64,000 nt of DNA from Psilocybe azurescens (GCA_023853785.1 JAJIRX010000732.1:1-64000), one strand, 5' to 3'; shown: positions 21,169 through 33,766, counted from the stretch's first letter. Made by a program: numbers and translations. The notes: generated by a model not told the origin, from the sequence alone.

Positions 21169-24100
21169 CTATATAGAAAGAGTATCTATTAATTGTAACA
21201 TAGCATCTGATTCTGCGTCTACATCGTGATGTGAGGAGTCATCCTCGTCAAAATTTGTGGATACTAAAGTTTCTGTTGTAAATATTATAGTCCATTGAGG
21301 TAAAGTCGCATGGCCCCGAGGGTGGAGAAGCACGTCCAATGCGCTTTCCGGGCAAAAGTTCGCCAGTGAAACCTGTCAGACGGCTAGTCTGGAATAGCTT
21401 GTGTGCAATACGAGTATTGATTTCATCTCGGGCGTTGCCACTCATGAGACAATGCAGCAGCCAGCGATAGGGTTGACGATGAGATTCCCTCGAAATTCGC
21501 GTGGATAGTAGTCTATGTGCTCATCAATCATGAAGGTAAGAAGTCGACGTACTTCAATATTCAGACGACCAATTTCCTCATGGGCTCGCTTAATACCAAA
21601 ATAGAGGTTCATTGCTTGACGACGTGGTGGCTCTGCCCATGGCATGTCGCGAATGTCTTTTCGTGCATCCCTGAGGAGGTCGAAGTCAGCAATAGTTGCA
21701 GCTTGAATAACTGTTGTCCATGTAAGAGGCTCGCGGGGAGGGTTGAGGAGCGAGGCTGCTTCATTGTAGTTCTTGAGAGCAGTGTCAATCGCATCAGATC
21801 GAGTCTTGAGGGAGCGACCAATTTTGTCCCGAAGGCGGTAACCTACAAAAGAGTTAACAACTTAAAAAATAAAAACATAAGTACATACCGACACCGTTCA
21901 TCCCGAGCTTGGTCATCTCAAACAACCGCTGCACTACAAGCCATTCTAACTCATCAAGTGCACGACGGTATTTTCGCTCACTCATAACAACCAAAGCGTC
22001 CTTGTACTCTTGCATGTCGGGTGTCCATCGTATAACAATTTTGTGCTCTTCTTCAAAACGACACACCAGTGCGTGACATGCTTCCCAACGAGCATATGTC
22101 GTCCGGTATTGTGTCCTTATGTTCTTGATATCGTTCTTCATGATTCAGCGGGTGGATGATATAATAGTCAAGCTTTTTATACTCGCTATCAGCAACCTCC
22201 GATTCATAGCTAGGGGATGTTAGCTTATGTTACATTCTTCTTTAGCAGGTATACTCACCGAAGCTCTTTCAATTTTGTAAGTAACTCCATGTACTCAACA
22301 GTGAAAAGTATCTCCTCAGGTTCCGTGCGAAGGCCCTTGAGATACTGTCGCTCCTCTTGCAGGTATCTTTCATAATCGGCGTTGGTAGTCTTGAGGAAAA
22401 CTGAGAGAGCAGCGAGGGACTCTCCATCAATTTGTATCTTCTCAAGTGCTTGACGATAATTTTGGTATATGAAGTTTCCTGTTAACAGGATAAGTACAAG
22501 CCCGTAAAAAAGGGGGGCTACATTACTCACCTGACGAAGCATATTTATCGTCATCATGAAATCGAAAGTGTTCATCGATCTGCTGGTGTCAGTGGTACCG
22601 GAGTGGCAAGTCGAGTGACAGCGGCAAGCTCGTTGGACTTGGCAAATGTTCGTTCGCATTCTTCAAAATCTTCGAGCCCTACACCATCCATATACATTGG
22701 GTGCCAATGGCATTGACATGTCCTGTTGTGCGCATGTCCATGAAAGGCTGGTACAACGCCCTGGAGGCGACATGCCGATCACACGTTGTTTGAGAGAGCT
22801 ATTAGCCAACGTTTTGACGAAGGCACACATGATATCATAGCCCAAAGCAATATCGCCTCCGTAGGAGTCAAAAGCCTGTTAACGACTGCCATCGGGTACT
22901 TCATACTACAAAAATATATAAGTTGTAAATCAAGACATAGAAAAGTGGACTTACAGCTCACCGCTACGAATCATATCGCAGATCACTAAAACATGGCCGT
23001 GGCGGCAGACAGAAAGGAAAACGCCAGCAATAGCAAAGAGGGCGAACATCTTTTTGCGCGCTTCTGGTCCTGCACTCTTCCAGCGTTCTACACAGACATC
23101 GAGGGCCTCAACCACTTCGCCATTTTCAGCAGCGTTGAGCCAAGCAATATCTGCATCATCGTCCACGACGTTGGAATCTCCTATTGGTGATTCTGACGGA
23201 TCAGAAGCTGGTTGGGGTACTGACTTATTGGAGATATTGGATATCGAATCTCTGTCAGACGTGCGAATGTGGACCGAATCGTTTCGGTCAGATATAGGCT
23301 TGGGTGTAGTAACGGGAGCAGATGTCTAGAAATTTCATAAGAATGGGATTGAATTAGTATTCAGTTATCAGAACACGTACTTGGCTGGATGTTTTCTTGA
23401 CCTCATCCTTGAAAATGTCGACATCTTCGGGACTGAGCCACCTACCCGAAGTAATGACGCGGTTATCCTTTCTGGCTGTCCCTGCCCTGAACGTAGAGTC
23501 AACAAGCTTGAGGGAGTTGTTACCGTCCATTGCAGCGAGCATCGAAAAGCGTAACTTCAGCTCTCCATGAATGCTGTAAAGACAGGGTGGGCAGATATTT
23601 TTCATCTCCCAATCATCGTCACGACCAAGAGCAGTATTGCGACGTCGACGGACTTCGCGTAGAATCTCGAGGTAGCAATCAAAGGCACCTGAAAGCTGTT
23701 CGGCGTAGTGATTCCGATGTGAGACCTGAAACAACGTCAGTTTGTAAGCAGAAATTATTCATTGAACACGCACACTATGAAGATGGCTAAGGGCTTTTGT
23801 CATGGCCATAATACTTAGACGTGGGCAGACGCGATGGAGCTGACGATATATCTCAAGTAACGTTAACGAAAATGCAATAGCGGGTTGTTCAGGTGTGGCT
23901 CCAAGATATCCGTTTTGAAGAAGGGTTTCATTGACATAATTCGATTCCGGAGGATGGTAAAATGTCTCTACCTGCCACGCTGGCAAAAGTTAGAACAAGT
24001 TTAACATGTTTTTGAGTACGTACCAGTCATCGTATGGGTTTCTACCTGCCAGAAGAGGTCCATTACATTGGAAGGTGCGCCTTCCATTTGCCACGTAAGG

Positions 24101-25051
24101 TAAGCATCTGTGAGGGATGAAATTTGTTGCCACCACGCATCTACTGCATGCTGTACACGAAGTTTCACGTTGCCTGAGGTCGATGGGTCTGCAACAGATA
24201 CCAAAATGAATTTAAATGCATTGGATATAGGGATAGAGAATGCACTTTTTATGGGAATTGCTTACGATCTCGTCAAACAGCTCTTCGTCTCCACCGTGGC
24301 TATGGAAATACCCTTCTTCACCAGGTGGAAGCGTTTGGAGAATCGTCGTATAAGAAACGGGTATGTGTAAGACTCAGAGGACCAATAGGTTCAACTAGAT
24401 TGATTGTATAGTACCTATAAGAAACGGGTATGTGTAAGACTACATACTGTAAGTATAGGTACGTCGTAACGGTAGAATAGATAAGCTCACCTCAGAGGAC
24501 CAATAGGTTCAACTGAGGGAGGAAAATAAACGAAGCACTCTTGATATACAAGAGTGCGGAGTCAATGAACTCGTATGCTACATGATACGAAAGAGCACAT
24601 AAAAATGATGAAAGAATAAAAGTCTATATGGCGCGCGACCTATACGTCGTGCACCACGCTATACATATCACTTGGTAGTCTAGCTATCCAGATAAGACGG
24701 TACGCCAAGCGCACCTTGATAATTCAACACGTCGCGACATCCATATCGGTATCAGTGTCATTGTCATCCAGTGAATTCGCTGCAGTGTTGCTGGAAGACG
24801 TGATTGACAGTCCTGAGTTCGTGCAATTACTGGAAAGAAACTGCTCTCTCTGAGAATAACTGAGAGCTGGGAGCACAAAAATGAGCCTCTGAACGTACAC
24901 TGTAGGGTACGCGAACTTTACCTGCAAAAATCCGCTGTCTATGCTGAGCTTCATTTGCTAGTTGACGGCTACTCTTGTTAAGCTTCTGAACTTGCGAATT
25001 TCGATTTCGACCGCTACCATATGTAAGCTTCACACCGTTAGAAAGACCCAT
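21169..25051 (-). pseudogene. KDZ-family transposase, split by a solo copia LTR
   Basis: The start MGLSNGVKLTYGSGRNRNSQ is at 25051. After an intron the N-terminal region reaches an Asp-rich stretch ending DMDVAT, where the LTR (24349-24729) is inserted. With the LTR and one target copy set aside, the frame runs on into LQTLPPGEEGYFHSHGG. Then come a helical region, LYSIHGELKLRFSMLAAMDG (about 23570-23520; first catalytic Asp of the RNase H-like fold in KDZ enzymes), SGRWLSPEDVDIFKDEV, GYDIMCAFVKTL (about 22840; second Asp), HGHAHNRTCQCHWHP (about 22740-22695) with EDFEECERTFAKSNEL (about 22670; Glu), a coiled region (22650-21860), TRIAHKLFQTSRLTGFTGEL and an acidic C-terminus ending about 21169. 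Such enzymes move the element by cut and paste. The protein cannot be made whole with the LTR in place. Confidence 0.75.
24349..24729 (-). mobile_element. Solo copia LTR 2 (381 bp) inside the KDZ transposase
   Basis: On the minus strand it begins TGTTGAATTATC and ends TTCTTATA, and is flanked by perfect 5-bp copies of CGTCG (24344-24348 and 24730-24734). It is related to LTR 1 but clearly diverged. It keeps the GGTGCACGAC-type palindrome (24629-24656), the hairpins and the two copies of the leader, one with a 51-nt GT-AG segment (24490-24440) and one without (24396-24349). The exact target duplication confirms the LTR limits. Confidence 0.92.
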
Positions 25052-25084
25052 AGAGTAGAGAAGAGCAGGCAAGACGGATGAGAA

Positions 25085-25926
25085 GTTGTACGTAGAAGGG
25101 AATAATTCCTATAGAAGAAATTCAGTGAGGGAAAGAATTAAACGAAGATAATAATAGATAGGTGGGAAAAGACTCGAACCTCGGAGCAATCCTATGGAGC
25201 AAAAATAGATCTTCTCAAGGGCGGGGAGCTGTAGCAGGCGGGAGGCGACAGGAAACAGCAAGCGGAGGGGTTACTACATTGTCTGCAATCATAGGAACAG
25301 CGATGAACGAGGCTTCGGCGTGATGGGAACGCCGTTGATGACAGATATCAGTGTTGCACATGGTCATCGGATATACAGGTGGTAACGGTCGGCAAGTATA
25401 CCCGACCGTCGGAGCAACAACTGAAAAAGGAAGGGGGCGGCTTACAGCGACACAGAAGGCGGGCAATGGTGTGGAATACTTAGGCACTTGGAGGCCATAT
25501 AGGTGGCGGGAATGACGGCGGGAATGATGGCGGGAACATTCATGATAATCTAGGATGTGCATTGATAAGATAAAGATGTCAGCAATGGATGTAGATAACA
25601 GTAGATAATAGCTCATAGATTATCTGGCTGATAACGGTAGATGACATTGGAACAAGTCAGAGATATTGGAGGATATTGGCAGGTATTCTCGGCGAGCAAG
25701 AGAAATCAGGAAAAAGCAGGCTAAATAGGTGGCACGTGCGCATCGGATCCTGCCAGCTAAGAAGCTCCGAACAGTGGGAATATTAGGTGTTGCGTCATAG
25801 CTGTGGATCCGGTTGCCACTCATGATCAAACAATGGCGCGTTTGGGCTACCAAATGTGGTTGTTTGTACAAACAAAGGCGCAGTAGAATTTTTGTTCCCG
25901 TGCACCTAGGGTTATGCATGCAGCTG
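25085..25926 (-). repeat. Right long terminal inverted repeat of the KDZ element
   Basis: This is the inverted partner of 15682-16735, shorter because of deletions near 25790-25860. It ends 34 bp before the transposase start codon, so it may also carry the promoter. Confidence 0.9.
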
Positions 25927-26790
25927 TCAGACATGAGATAATTTAATGAAATGAATGTGCATGGGAAATCGTACCAAATCATTGAACGCAGCACGTTCAA
26001 GGAAAGTATGGGCCGCCAGGTGCACACTGGGAAGAGCGATAGAAGGCCAAGATACAATGGTACAATACCACAGAGGTATTCTGCTGCCGACGATGTTGTA
26101 TGGGATCGACTAATTGGTGTTGTGTGCTCAAAAGTGCAGTTTCAACACCATTTAAGCAGGCCAGACGGTAACAAAATTCGAGACGCAAAATGAAGTTGGC
26201 TGAACGGCGTACTTGCGAATTGCATTGAATTGCGGAACAAAAAATAGAGACCTAGAAAAGGTCGTAATTGAATAGAGAGAGACACGAGTGATGATGCAGA
26301 TCTTTGAAAACACCGCATGGAAAGCAGAAATGTGCGCGGCGGTTCCAACAGGCGCCGAAATGCAGCGAAGTTCAGGTACTACCCCTGAAAATTATGTCAA
26401 CCTGTAAGGAGTTGAGGCAGGAAGCTGACGGTATACTGCCCTTCCAAAGACCCATACGCGACCAACAGGATATTGGGTTTTATATGAAGCTAGCTATGTG
26501 GTGGCCACGAATACAGTAGTAGACCGGGCGTAAATATTTGAAATGATGATGGTGGAAGACAAGAACAGGAGTCTGTAGAGAGAACTAAGTCGGAGTGTTT
26601 TTAAATATTTAAACTCCAGTTATCCACATGGTGTACACTTACCTCCGAATGCCAAGAAAACGCTCAAAGTAAGATGTCGTCCCATAACTACTTAAAGAGA
26701 CTAGAGAGTTGTATCTCCTTCGCCGCAGCACATCGTGCACACTAGCAAATGCCCTTTCTTCTCGGACCACTGTAGAGAAACACACCAAAG
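25927..26790. other. Intergenic region right of the KDZ element
   Basis: No supported gene. Short open frames lack codon structure or family resemblance. The last 100 bp upstream of 26791 should hold the promoter of the first seven-helix gene. Confidence 0.5.
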
Positions 26791-28200
26791 ATGGTTCAAC
26801 ACACTGGCTCCGTTGGCATTGACACCGTCACTCTGGTGGCTATGTTTGTCGAGGCCGTGCTCTATGGTGCATATACTATTGATGATGAAATTTTCTGACT
26901 ATAGTGCTGATTAGGCTCATACTACATGGACAGGTCTTCTGACTGTTCTGTCCATCGCCTCAACAGTGGTCTTAGTTCGAAAATCAAGACTCTCCAGGAA
27001 TCCGATCAACAAGCCTATGATCGTCGCCTCGGTCTCCATGTTTATTCTGGCTACTGTCGTGAGTTCTGTTGCTCTTGCAGTGTATAGAAGGCTGACGACG
27101 CATTCAATCGCCGTTTGATATGCCTTTAGCACATTGCTGCCGACTTCCAGAGGTTATTGGACGCTTTCGTCCGTCATTCCACAGATCACCCGGGAGGATC
27201 GAAAGGGTACCTTAACCGAGTGAATACCCCTATCTACGTCCTTAAAAGTACCGCATATGGGGCACAAACGCTCGTAGGGGACGCATTTATTGTAGGCAAA
27301 GTCACCCGCTCTTCTAATGGTAATTTCTGATCTATTGCTATAGATATATAGACTCCATCTAGTCTGGGACGGAGACAGGCGGATTATTATTCCCCTTTTG
27401 ATCTCCTTCATCGCTAGCACAGGTATCTTTAATCCAGTGAAATGAAATTTTTGGCATTGTATTCACCTAGTTTAATTAGGTGTAGGTATAGGCGCGGTCC
27501 ATGGATTCGCTCTAGCCGCACCTGACGATCCCATATTCCTCAAAGATCTTCAACACTGGATTGTCTCATTCTTCTCCCTCACACTTTTCACAAATTTTAC
27601 CTCAACAAGTAAGTCCACAATCACTTGGTTCTCTTCAAATGCCAGAAAAATTGCATGTCCATAGTAACTTACTGGTGCATCTCTTTTTAAGCACTTATCG
27701 CATCTCGTATCTGGTGGATCCACCGAAAGACAAAAACCATAGTATCCGGACGAACGTGCTCCCGGCTATGGTCGTCATCATCGAATCAGGGGCTATTTAT
27801 TCAGCATGTCTAATAATTCTCATCTCGTTGTACCTCTCTGGAAGTTTCACTCAGTATATTGTGCTTGATGCAGTGCGTCGAGCCTTTTTAGCTGATTAAT
27901 GGTTTTTAATCTGTCCTAACTGCTACTTTGGTTGGTTTCACAGGTTACACAAGTCATCGTACGTGTTTTTACTGAATATTCCCTTGAAATTTTTTCTCTA
28001 TCAGCTCATTCTCACCTTGAACGTATTAGGGTGTTGTGTTCTCGCTCGTTATTCTCCGCGTTGCTTTGGGCATATCCAGCGAAACAAGAAAGACTCGAAC
28101 CGGACGGATGACGACATTGGCATTCGGTGGTGCCAAAAGTGAGGCAATGACTGCAGAGGATTCACAGGAATCTCCGGCCGCCATCTTCAACGGAAGTTGA
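26791..28200 (+). CDS. Seven-helix membrane protein, paralogue 1 (one frame break)
   Basis: It belongs to a large basidiomycete family of integral membrane proteins of unknown role. Start MVQHTGSVGIDTVTLVAMFV; exons are separated by 50-80 nt introns: helix 1 (VAMFVEAVLYG), helix 2 (GLLTVLSIASTVVLV), MFILATV, then DFQRLLDAFVRHSTDHPGG, AYGAQTLVGDAFI, YRLHLVWDGDRRIIIPLLIS, IVSFFSLTLFTNF, ASRIWWIHRKTKTIVSG, IIESGAIYSACLIILISLYL, and a last exon FSLVILRVALGISSET to a stop at 28200. One base is missing in a GG run at 27748-27749 relative to its paralogues, which breaks the frame before helix 6. It could be a sequence error. It is first of a tandem array of three. Confidence 0.8.
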
Positions 28201-29295
28201 ATATTGTAAGTCCAGCTACAGCGGAGGGCCTCGGGAATTGGGGACATGCACAAACTGACAAAGTTTATGGATGTGGCTTCGGCTAAATTTCAAGTTTCCG
28301 TTTGGTGAAAATTCGAAACATGAACGCTATGCTACTTTTGGACTAAGACGACACAGCACTACGTTTGCAATATACCGCTATCTACAACCGTTCCAACAGC
28401 TAATTATATATATTGCGTGCTACCACAATCAGAGGCGTCTGGAGCTCGGGCCTAAACAGTGAGATCTTGACTTTGGACCTGCCGGATTTTTGATGACAGC
28501 TCTAACGCTAATGGACATCATTACTGTCCTTGCTCAGCAGCTCAGAAAGTCAACGACTTCGTCAAATGTAGGTCAGGTTATGAAAGTTGCAGAGTGTTAA
28601 ATGGACGAAAGCCAGTCCGATCAGGAAAAACCGTATGACTGGGAGGTAAACGCGTAGCGTACAACAATGTAAATACATTTGTATGCTAACTAAGTGGGCT
28701 CTGTAACGGAGAATGAAGCCTACACAAAAATCCTATATATTTGTAGCGGAGGCCTTGTCTTTCTTGGGGAATACAACGCGCCGACCCCAACTCGAGCCTA
28801 GCTCACCGGGTTAGCCCTGAAAGCGGAAATTTGACGAGAAAATGCCTGAATGAATCCGTGATTCAGATTTCCCATCCCCACAGGTCAGAGGTAAACCTCA
28901 TCATGCTAGGCTGCATGGTTGTTGTATTGCTATCGCGGTGCAAAGAAAGATAACATTTAATAGTGAGGTTCAAAGTTGAGCATACTCGGATTCTTGTTCT
29001 CATATTCTGTATGGTTTGTAATTGCAAAATTCAAGCTCCCTCTATGTGGTCTACATATCTATGACCGTATAGTTTTTGTCATGCAGATCACTTCACTCTC
29101 GACTCTTGTCTCGGGTTGGGATAACGAGAAAGAAGGATGGATAGGATTGCTTTGGTACCGAGATCGGATAGTTTGCTTTAATCTATCAATAGATATTTTA
29201 TCAGGAGGAATGGAAGAGATTCCTAATGATCATGGAGAAGAGATAGTCGTTTAGAATTAGAAATGTGTCGTGTAGTCGTGAACACTTGACGGCGC

Positions 29296-29297
<2 letters not shown>

Positions 29298-29328
<31 letters not shown>
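29298..29328. repeat. Homopolymer of 31 T
   Basis: An uninterrupted T tract. It could be the poly(A) end of a retrocopy inserted on the minus strand, but I recognise no retroposon body to its left. Confidence 0.95.
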
Positions 29329-29334
<6 letters not shown>

Positions 29335-29483
29335 GGCAGTAACTTATATAAGATCAATCGGCGTCGCCGACACTGCGGAGCTTAAATATGTTCTATAAGG
29401 CTGTGAAATACGAATACGAGAACCCGAGCACGCTCAACTTTGACTTTGAACCTCCCTATTATCAGCTGTGATGGGTATCACGT

Positions 29484-29543
29484 CTTGATGCTTCCGCGAT
29501 TCTTGATGTTTCCGCGATTATTCTTGATGCTTCCGCGATTATT
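29484..29543. repeat. Minisatellite, three units of about 18-21 bp
   Basis: The unit is CTTGATGCTTCCGCGATT with an optional ATT between units; the second unit has GTTTCC. Confidence 0.85.
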
Positions 29544-29752
29544 CTTAACTTATAGATCATCCTAGTGGATTTTCTCATTGTGGATCATTCCGACTGCTCC
29601 AACTCCGAGTGAGATGCGAGATACATGATTTGTATATAGTTTCAAGACTCGTAACTTCTATTCAATCACCATCCATTCCCAACACCATTTGACCTGCATC
29701 CTGCAGTAAACATCATTAACCACCTCGTCATTCTCACCATTCTCTCTTAATT

Positions 29753-31193
29753 ATGGTGCACACTGTTGGAATTGATACGACGACAATCGCTGCCTTCTTC
29801 GTGGAGGCTGTGCTTTATGGTGCCCGCTTTCGATTACTTTCGATGCCGTGACCACTATCTAACAAAATAATTCGTCCACAGGCATTCTTATTGTCTTGTT
29901 CGCGACATCTATGGCAGTAATGCTTCGGAGGTCAAGAATGTTGAAGGATCCTCTCAATAAACCCATGATCGTCGCATCAGTCCTGATGTTGATTTTGGCT
30001 ACAGTCGTGAGTCCGCCTCTATTATTGAAGGCTGCAAATGATTATTCCCGTCTCTAACCCTGTTTAACAGCACATTGCTGCTGATTTGAGAAGACTGCTG
30101 GATGCATTTGTTCGTCACTCGTCCGATACGAGTGAAGGTACAATAGCGTATCTCAGACGAGTAAGTGCCCCGACCAACCTACTGCAAAGCACCGCCTATG
30201 GGACGCAAACGCTTGTCGGAGATGCATTCATGGTGAGATTTTTACATTGCAGGGGCGTGCATAGCATTCTACTACAGATATCTAACTTTGGATCGCCTTT
30301 ACACAAGTTATATCGGGTACATATTATCTGGAATGGCGATAGGCGGATTGTTCTGCCACTATTAATTTTCTACGTTGCAAGTGGAGGTGAGCGGTGTGCA
30401 AAAAAATTATGAGTTAACATTCGAGGCAAACACAATAAATTTAGGTGCTGGACTCGGTGTTGTTCAAGGGTTTGCTCGAGCTGGTCCACAAGACTCCATC
30501 TACAACGGATCCCTTATGCGGTGGAGCGTTTCATTCTTCGTGCTCACGCTATTTACGAACTTCACATGTACACGTCAGTCAGAAGTTCTTTCCTGATGTC
30601 ATGGGGTATCTCGAGCCAGAAAACTGATCCGCGGTCGTAACAGTGTTGATCGCCTCCCGCATATGGTGGATTCATCGAGGGACAAACGCAATAGTATCTG
30701 GCGCAAGTATGCTACCGGCGATGGTCATAATCATCGAGTCAGGGGCCCTATATTTGGTCTGCTTGATAATCTTGCTATCAACATATCTTGCTAAAAGTTA
30801 TCTGCACTATATTGCGCTTGCTGCGGTACGTAACATTTCTTCAGATCTAGTATGCTCCCCTGCAGTAGGTTGGCTGACTATGAATAAATTCGCCTCTTGC
30901 TTCTAGGTAACGCAATGTATTGTGAGTATTATAGGTGTTCTGGGACCTCAATGGTTGCTTATCGTGATTATTATCTGATTCGCTAGGGCATAGCATTTCT
31001 CATGGTAATACTCCGTGTTGCACTAGGAATATCCAATGAATCAGGCAAGACTCGCGCCCAAAGGATCACGCCGCTAGCATTTGGCCCTGTGACAGGTGTA
31101 GAGATGATTCAGATGACCATGAACGACTCGGAACCGCATTTCATCGAGCTTTCACGAGGTAATAAGACAGTAGAGAGAAAGATGGGACAGTGA
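29753..31193 (+). CDS. Seven-helix membrane protein, paralogue 2 (intact)
   Basis: Same family and exon layout as 26791-28200. Start MVHTVGIDTTTIAAFFVEAV. Then ILIVLFATSMAVML, MLILATV, DLRRLLDAFVRHSSDTSEG, AYGTQTLVGDAFM, YRVHIIWNGDRRIVLPLLIF, GVVQGFARAGPQDS, VSFFVLTLFTNFTCT, ASRIWWIHRGTNAIVSG, MLPAMVIIIESGALY, LLSTYLAKSYLHYIALAA and a final exon with FLMVILRVALGISNESG to a stop at 31193. I see no frame break when introns are removed. About seven hydrophobic segments predict an integral membrane protein with a short cytosolic tail. Role unknown; a GPCR-like function is possible but unproved. Confidence 0.85.
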
Positions 31194-32257
31194 AATTTGG
31201 TACGTTATAGATAATGGATTCTATTTTGCTAGAGATTCGGAATCGGCCCTTTAATCCCCAAACACAGAATCAGTTGTATTACGAAGAATATCGATGTACG
31301 ACCCATAATACCTTGATGCGAAGGAAGACCCACAGCCCCTTTCCATATTATCTTATCTTCTACACATCTGTAACCCAATCAGTCGTTCAATCGGTATATC
31401 GTGGTCTTGTCATTTGCCGCGTGACTCTCAGTGAGCCCTGCGACGCCGGGCTTTCAAATGCCCTCCTATTTGCAGCCTCAGCCAAGTTTATGGATGTGGC
31501 TTTTTGCGAATTATAACACTAGCCGCTTTAAGACTAAGACGACACAAACTAGGTTGGTAATATTCCGATACTTACAACCGTAACGGCACTAATTAGCGTT
31601 CGTCAGGTAGAAGCGTGGATTTTTCTTTGACGCTAGATACTGACGTGAATTGCATCACGGTCAGAAACGATGAGCTCGGCGCGGTTGTTCTGCCGAAGAA
31701 AATAGCGACCCGATCAAATTAATTGAAAACCCGACGTTTACAACACGCTAAACTTAAATTGGAATATTACCTGAAATTTTCAATCATGAAGACTTGAAGC
31801 TTAAAATCCTATCGAATCTTTGGACACCTGTTCAGTACGTGAATCTCTATAATTGAGTAACGCTTTGGAAATCACTAAGTGAATGCGAAAGATTGACATT
31901 GCTACATCATGAGATATTCCCGGCAGAGAGACGGCCGTGTTTTCGTCCATGTGTTCATGTTTGATGGCTGCCTGTCAGATTGCTGCTTCTCTACGAAGAA
32001 CCACAGTGAATGTGACCCAATGGGCAAGACGACGAATAGCGGCTTTTGAGCTCCTTTGAGCCTGGGACTGGACTGGTGATTATTCCGGCTGTCCCGGATG
32101 GCTTTTTGCCTCGTTGACAAACAAACAGTTCATGTTACTTAAGATAGGGATGGTCCAGAAAACCTTCCTTCGGAGCAGCCTCCGTCACTCCCAGCACCAG
32201 AGCTACAGCTGATCTATGTCTCTGAACACTTCCTCCTCACAGTTCACTCGCTCACTG
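31194..32257. other. Intergenic region between paralogues 2 and 3
   Basis: 31486-31605 is homologous to the 3' flank of paralogue 1 (shared AAGTTTATGGATGTGGCTT and ACTAAGACGACACA). Otherwise no supported feature. Confidence 0.55.
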
Positions 32258-33766
32258 ATGGCAGAGGGGAAAGGCGCCGCTGGGATTGAGACCATGACTC
32301 TCGTTTCTATCTTCGTACAATCCGTGCTCTATGGTGCGCCCTTTTCATCATATTATTGTTAGGGGTAGCTAACAAGGCCTCTCTTGGCGCTTAGGTCTTT
32401 TTATCGTATTATTCATCACCTCCACCGTTATCTTGGTTCGGAAGGCCAAAATTCAGAAAAATGCTATCAACAAACCCATGCTCATCGCGTCGTTGACAAT
32501 GTTTATTCTGGCTACGGTGGTAAGGATAAGGATCATGTCGCTTCTTTCGACATCACTAACTCCGGCTCATTTTGCGCCGTCTAATAGCACCTTGCCGCTG
32601 ATTTGAGAAGAGTGCTGGACGCTTTTGTTCGTCATGCAGAGCAACCCGGGGAACGAAAACGTATCTTTCACGTGTCGGCGAGCCATCCTATGTACTACAA
32701 AGTACCGCCTATGGGACACAAACGCTAGTTGGAGATGCTTTCATGGTACGAGTTCTTTAATATCCCCCTTTCCCCGTGGAGATGGCTTACTTGGGAGGTC
32801 GCCGCATGTATACAGCTTTATCGTCTGCACCTCGTTTGGCACGGTGATAAGCGGATTATTTTGCCACTTTTGGTATGTTATATCGCGAGCGCAGGTGAGA
32901 GCGAACCCTACGTCCACTCTCAAGTAGGCCCACATATTGAATGAAAATTCTTCTCAAGGTGTTGGTTTGGGTGCTGTCCAGGGATTTGCTCGGTCTGGAC
33001 CACACCCTCTGATATATTTATCGGCTCCCTTGAAAGATGGAGCATCTCTTTCTTCTCGCTCACATTATTCACGAACTTTACTTGTACAGGTAAGTCCGGT
33101 TGTTTTTCTCAGCTAGAATGTACTGTCGTACTTCTTTCATGGAGCTTTGCTGATATACCCACGACCGTGATAGTGCTAATTGCATGTCGAATTTGGTGGA
33201 TGCATCGAAGAACCAAAGCCATAGTTTCTGGGAGCAGTGTTCTCCCAGCCATGGTGATCGTCATCGAATCAGGAGCCCTCTATTCTGCGGTGTTAATAAT
33301 CCTGCTGACTACTTACGCCGCTGGTAGCTTCTCGCAATATATAGCTCTGGATGCGGTACGTCGAAGTTATTTTAATCTTATAGCGGTCTTCGGCTGACTG
33401 CAACGCAACCTCATCCCCACAGGTCACCCAAATCATTGTAAGTATCGCATGTATTTCTCCATGTTTCTCCCCATAATTTAACATGTCACCCATAACCTTT
33501 CTATCGAACAGGGAATCACATTCTCCCTCGTAATAATCCGTGTTGGACTTGGAATGGACGACCGGAAGGTGGCACAAGGCGGGAGGCTAACAACGCTCGC
33601 TTTCGGCAGTACCGACATCGGAACAACGACCATTGACGACCCGGAATCTAACTTCGTCATAGATTTACGCCCCTCCCGACTTCAGCGAACGACCGTCATG
33701 AAGTCAGTACATACGGAAACAACAGAATACTCAGAGTCAGGAGAAGGAGATGGGGCGCAGAAGTAG
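32258..33766 (+). CDS. Seven-helix membrane protein, paralogue 3 (two frame breaks)
   Basis: Third member of the tandem array. Start MAEGKGAAGIETMTLVSIFV, then FIVLFITSTVILVRKAK, DLRRVLDAFVRHAEQPG, AYGTQTLVGDAFM, YRLHLVWHGDKRIILPLLV, GLGAVQGFARSGP, SFFSLTLFTNFTCT, ACRIWWMHRRTKAIVSG, VLPAMVIVIESGALYSAVLI, SLVIIRVGLGMDD and a longer tail to a stop at 33766. Relative to the paralogues one base is missing in the GGGG run at 32648-32651 and one in the CCC run at 33005-33007. Either this is a recent pseudogene or both are sequence errors. Confidence 0.75.

Larger units (their letters stand above)
15682..25926 (-). mobile_element. KDZ DNA transposon, 10.2 kb, bounded by long inverted repeats
   Basis: Two inverted copies of the same sequence (15682-16735 and 25926-25085) flank three genes that all run leftward: a KDZ transposase (25051-21169), a companion gene (20249-18546) and a third gene (18278-16795). 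The outer termini both read CAGCTGCATGCATAACCC. I found no target duplication next to them (GCCTTTTC on the left, TCAGACAT on the right), so the insertion may be old or rearranged. The pairing of long inverted repeats with a KDZ transposase makes one mobile unit the simplest reading. Confidence 0.65.
28201..29752. other. Intergenic region between paralogues 1 and 2
   Basis: No supported gene. 28262-28410 resembles 31486-31605 downstream of paralogue 2, so the gene duplication took 3' flank with it. A T31 tract (29298-29328) and a short minisatellite (29484-29543) are described separately. Confidence 0.55.

Noticed and set aside
15682..25926. The two inverted arms as LTRs of a gypsy-type retrotransposon
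   Set aside because: They are inverted, not direct, have no adjacent primer-binding site or polypurine tract, and enclose a KDZ transposase, so terminal inverted repeats fit better.
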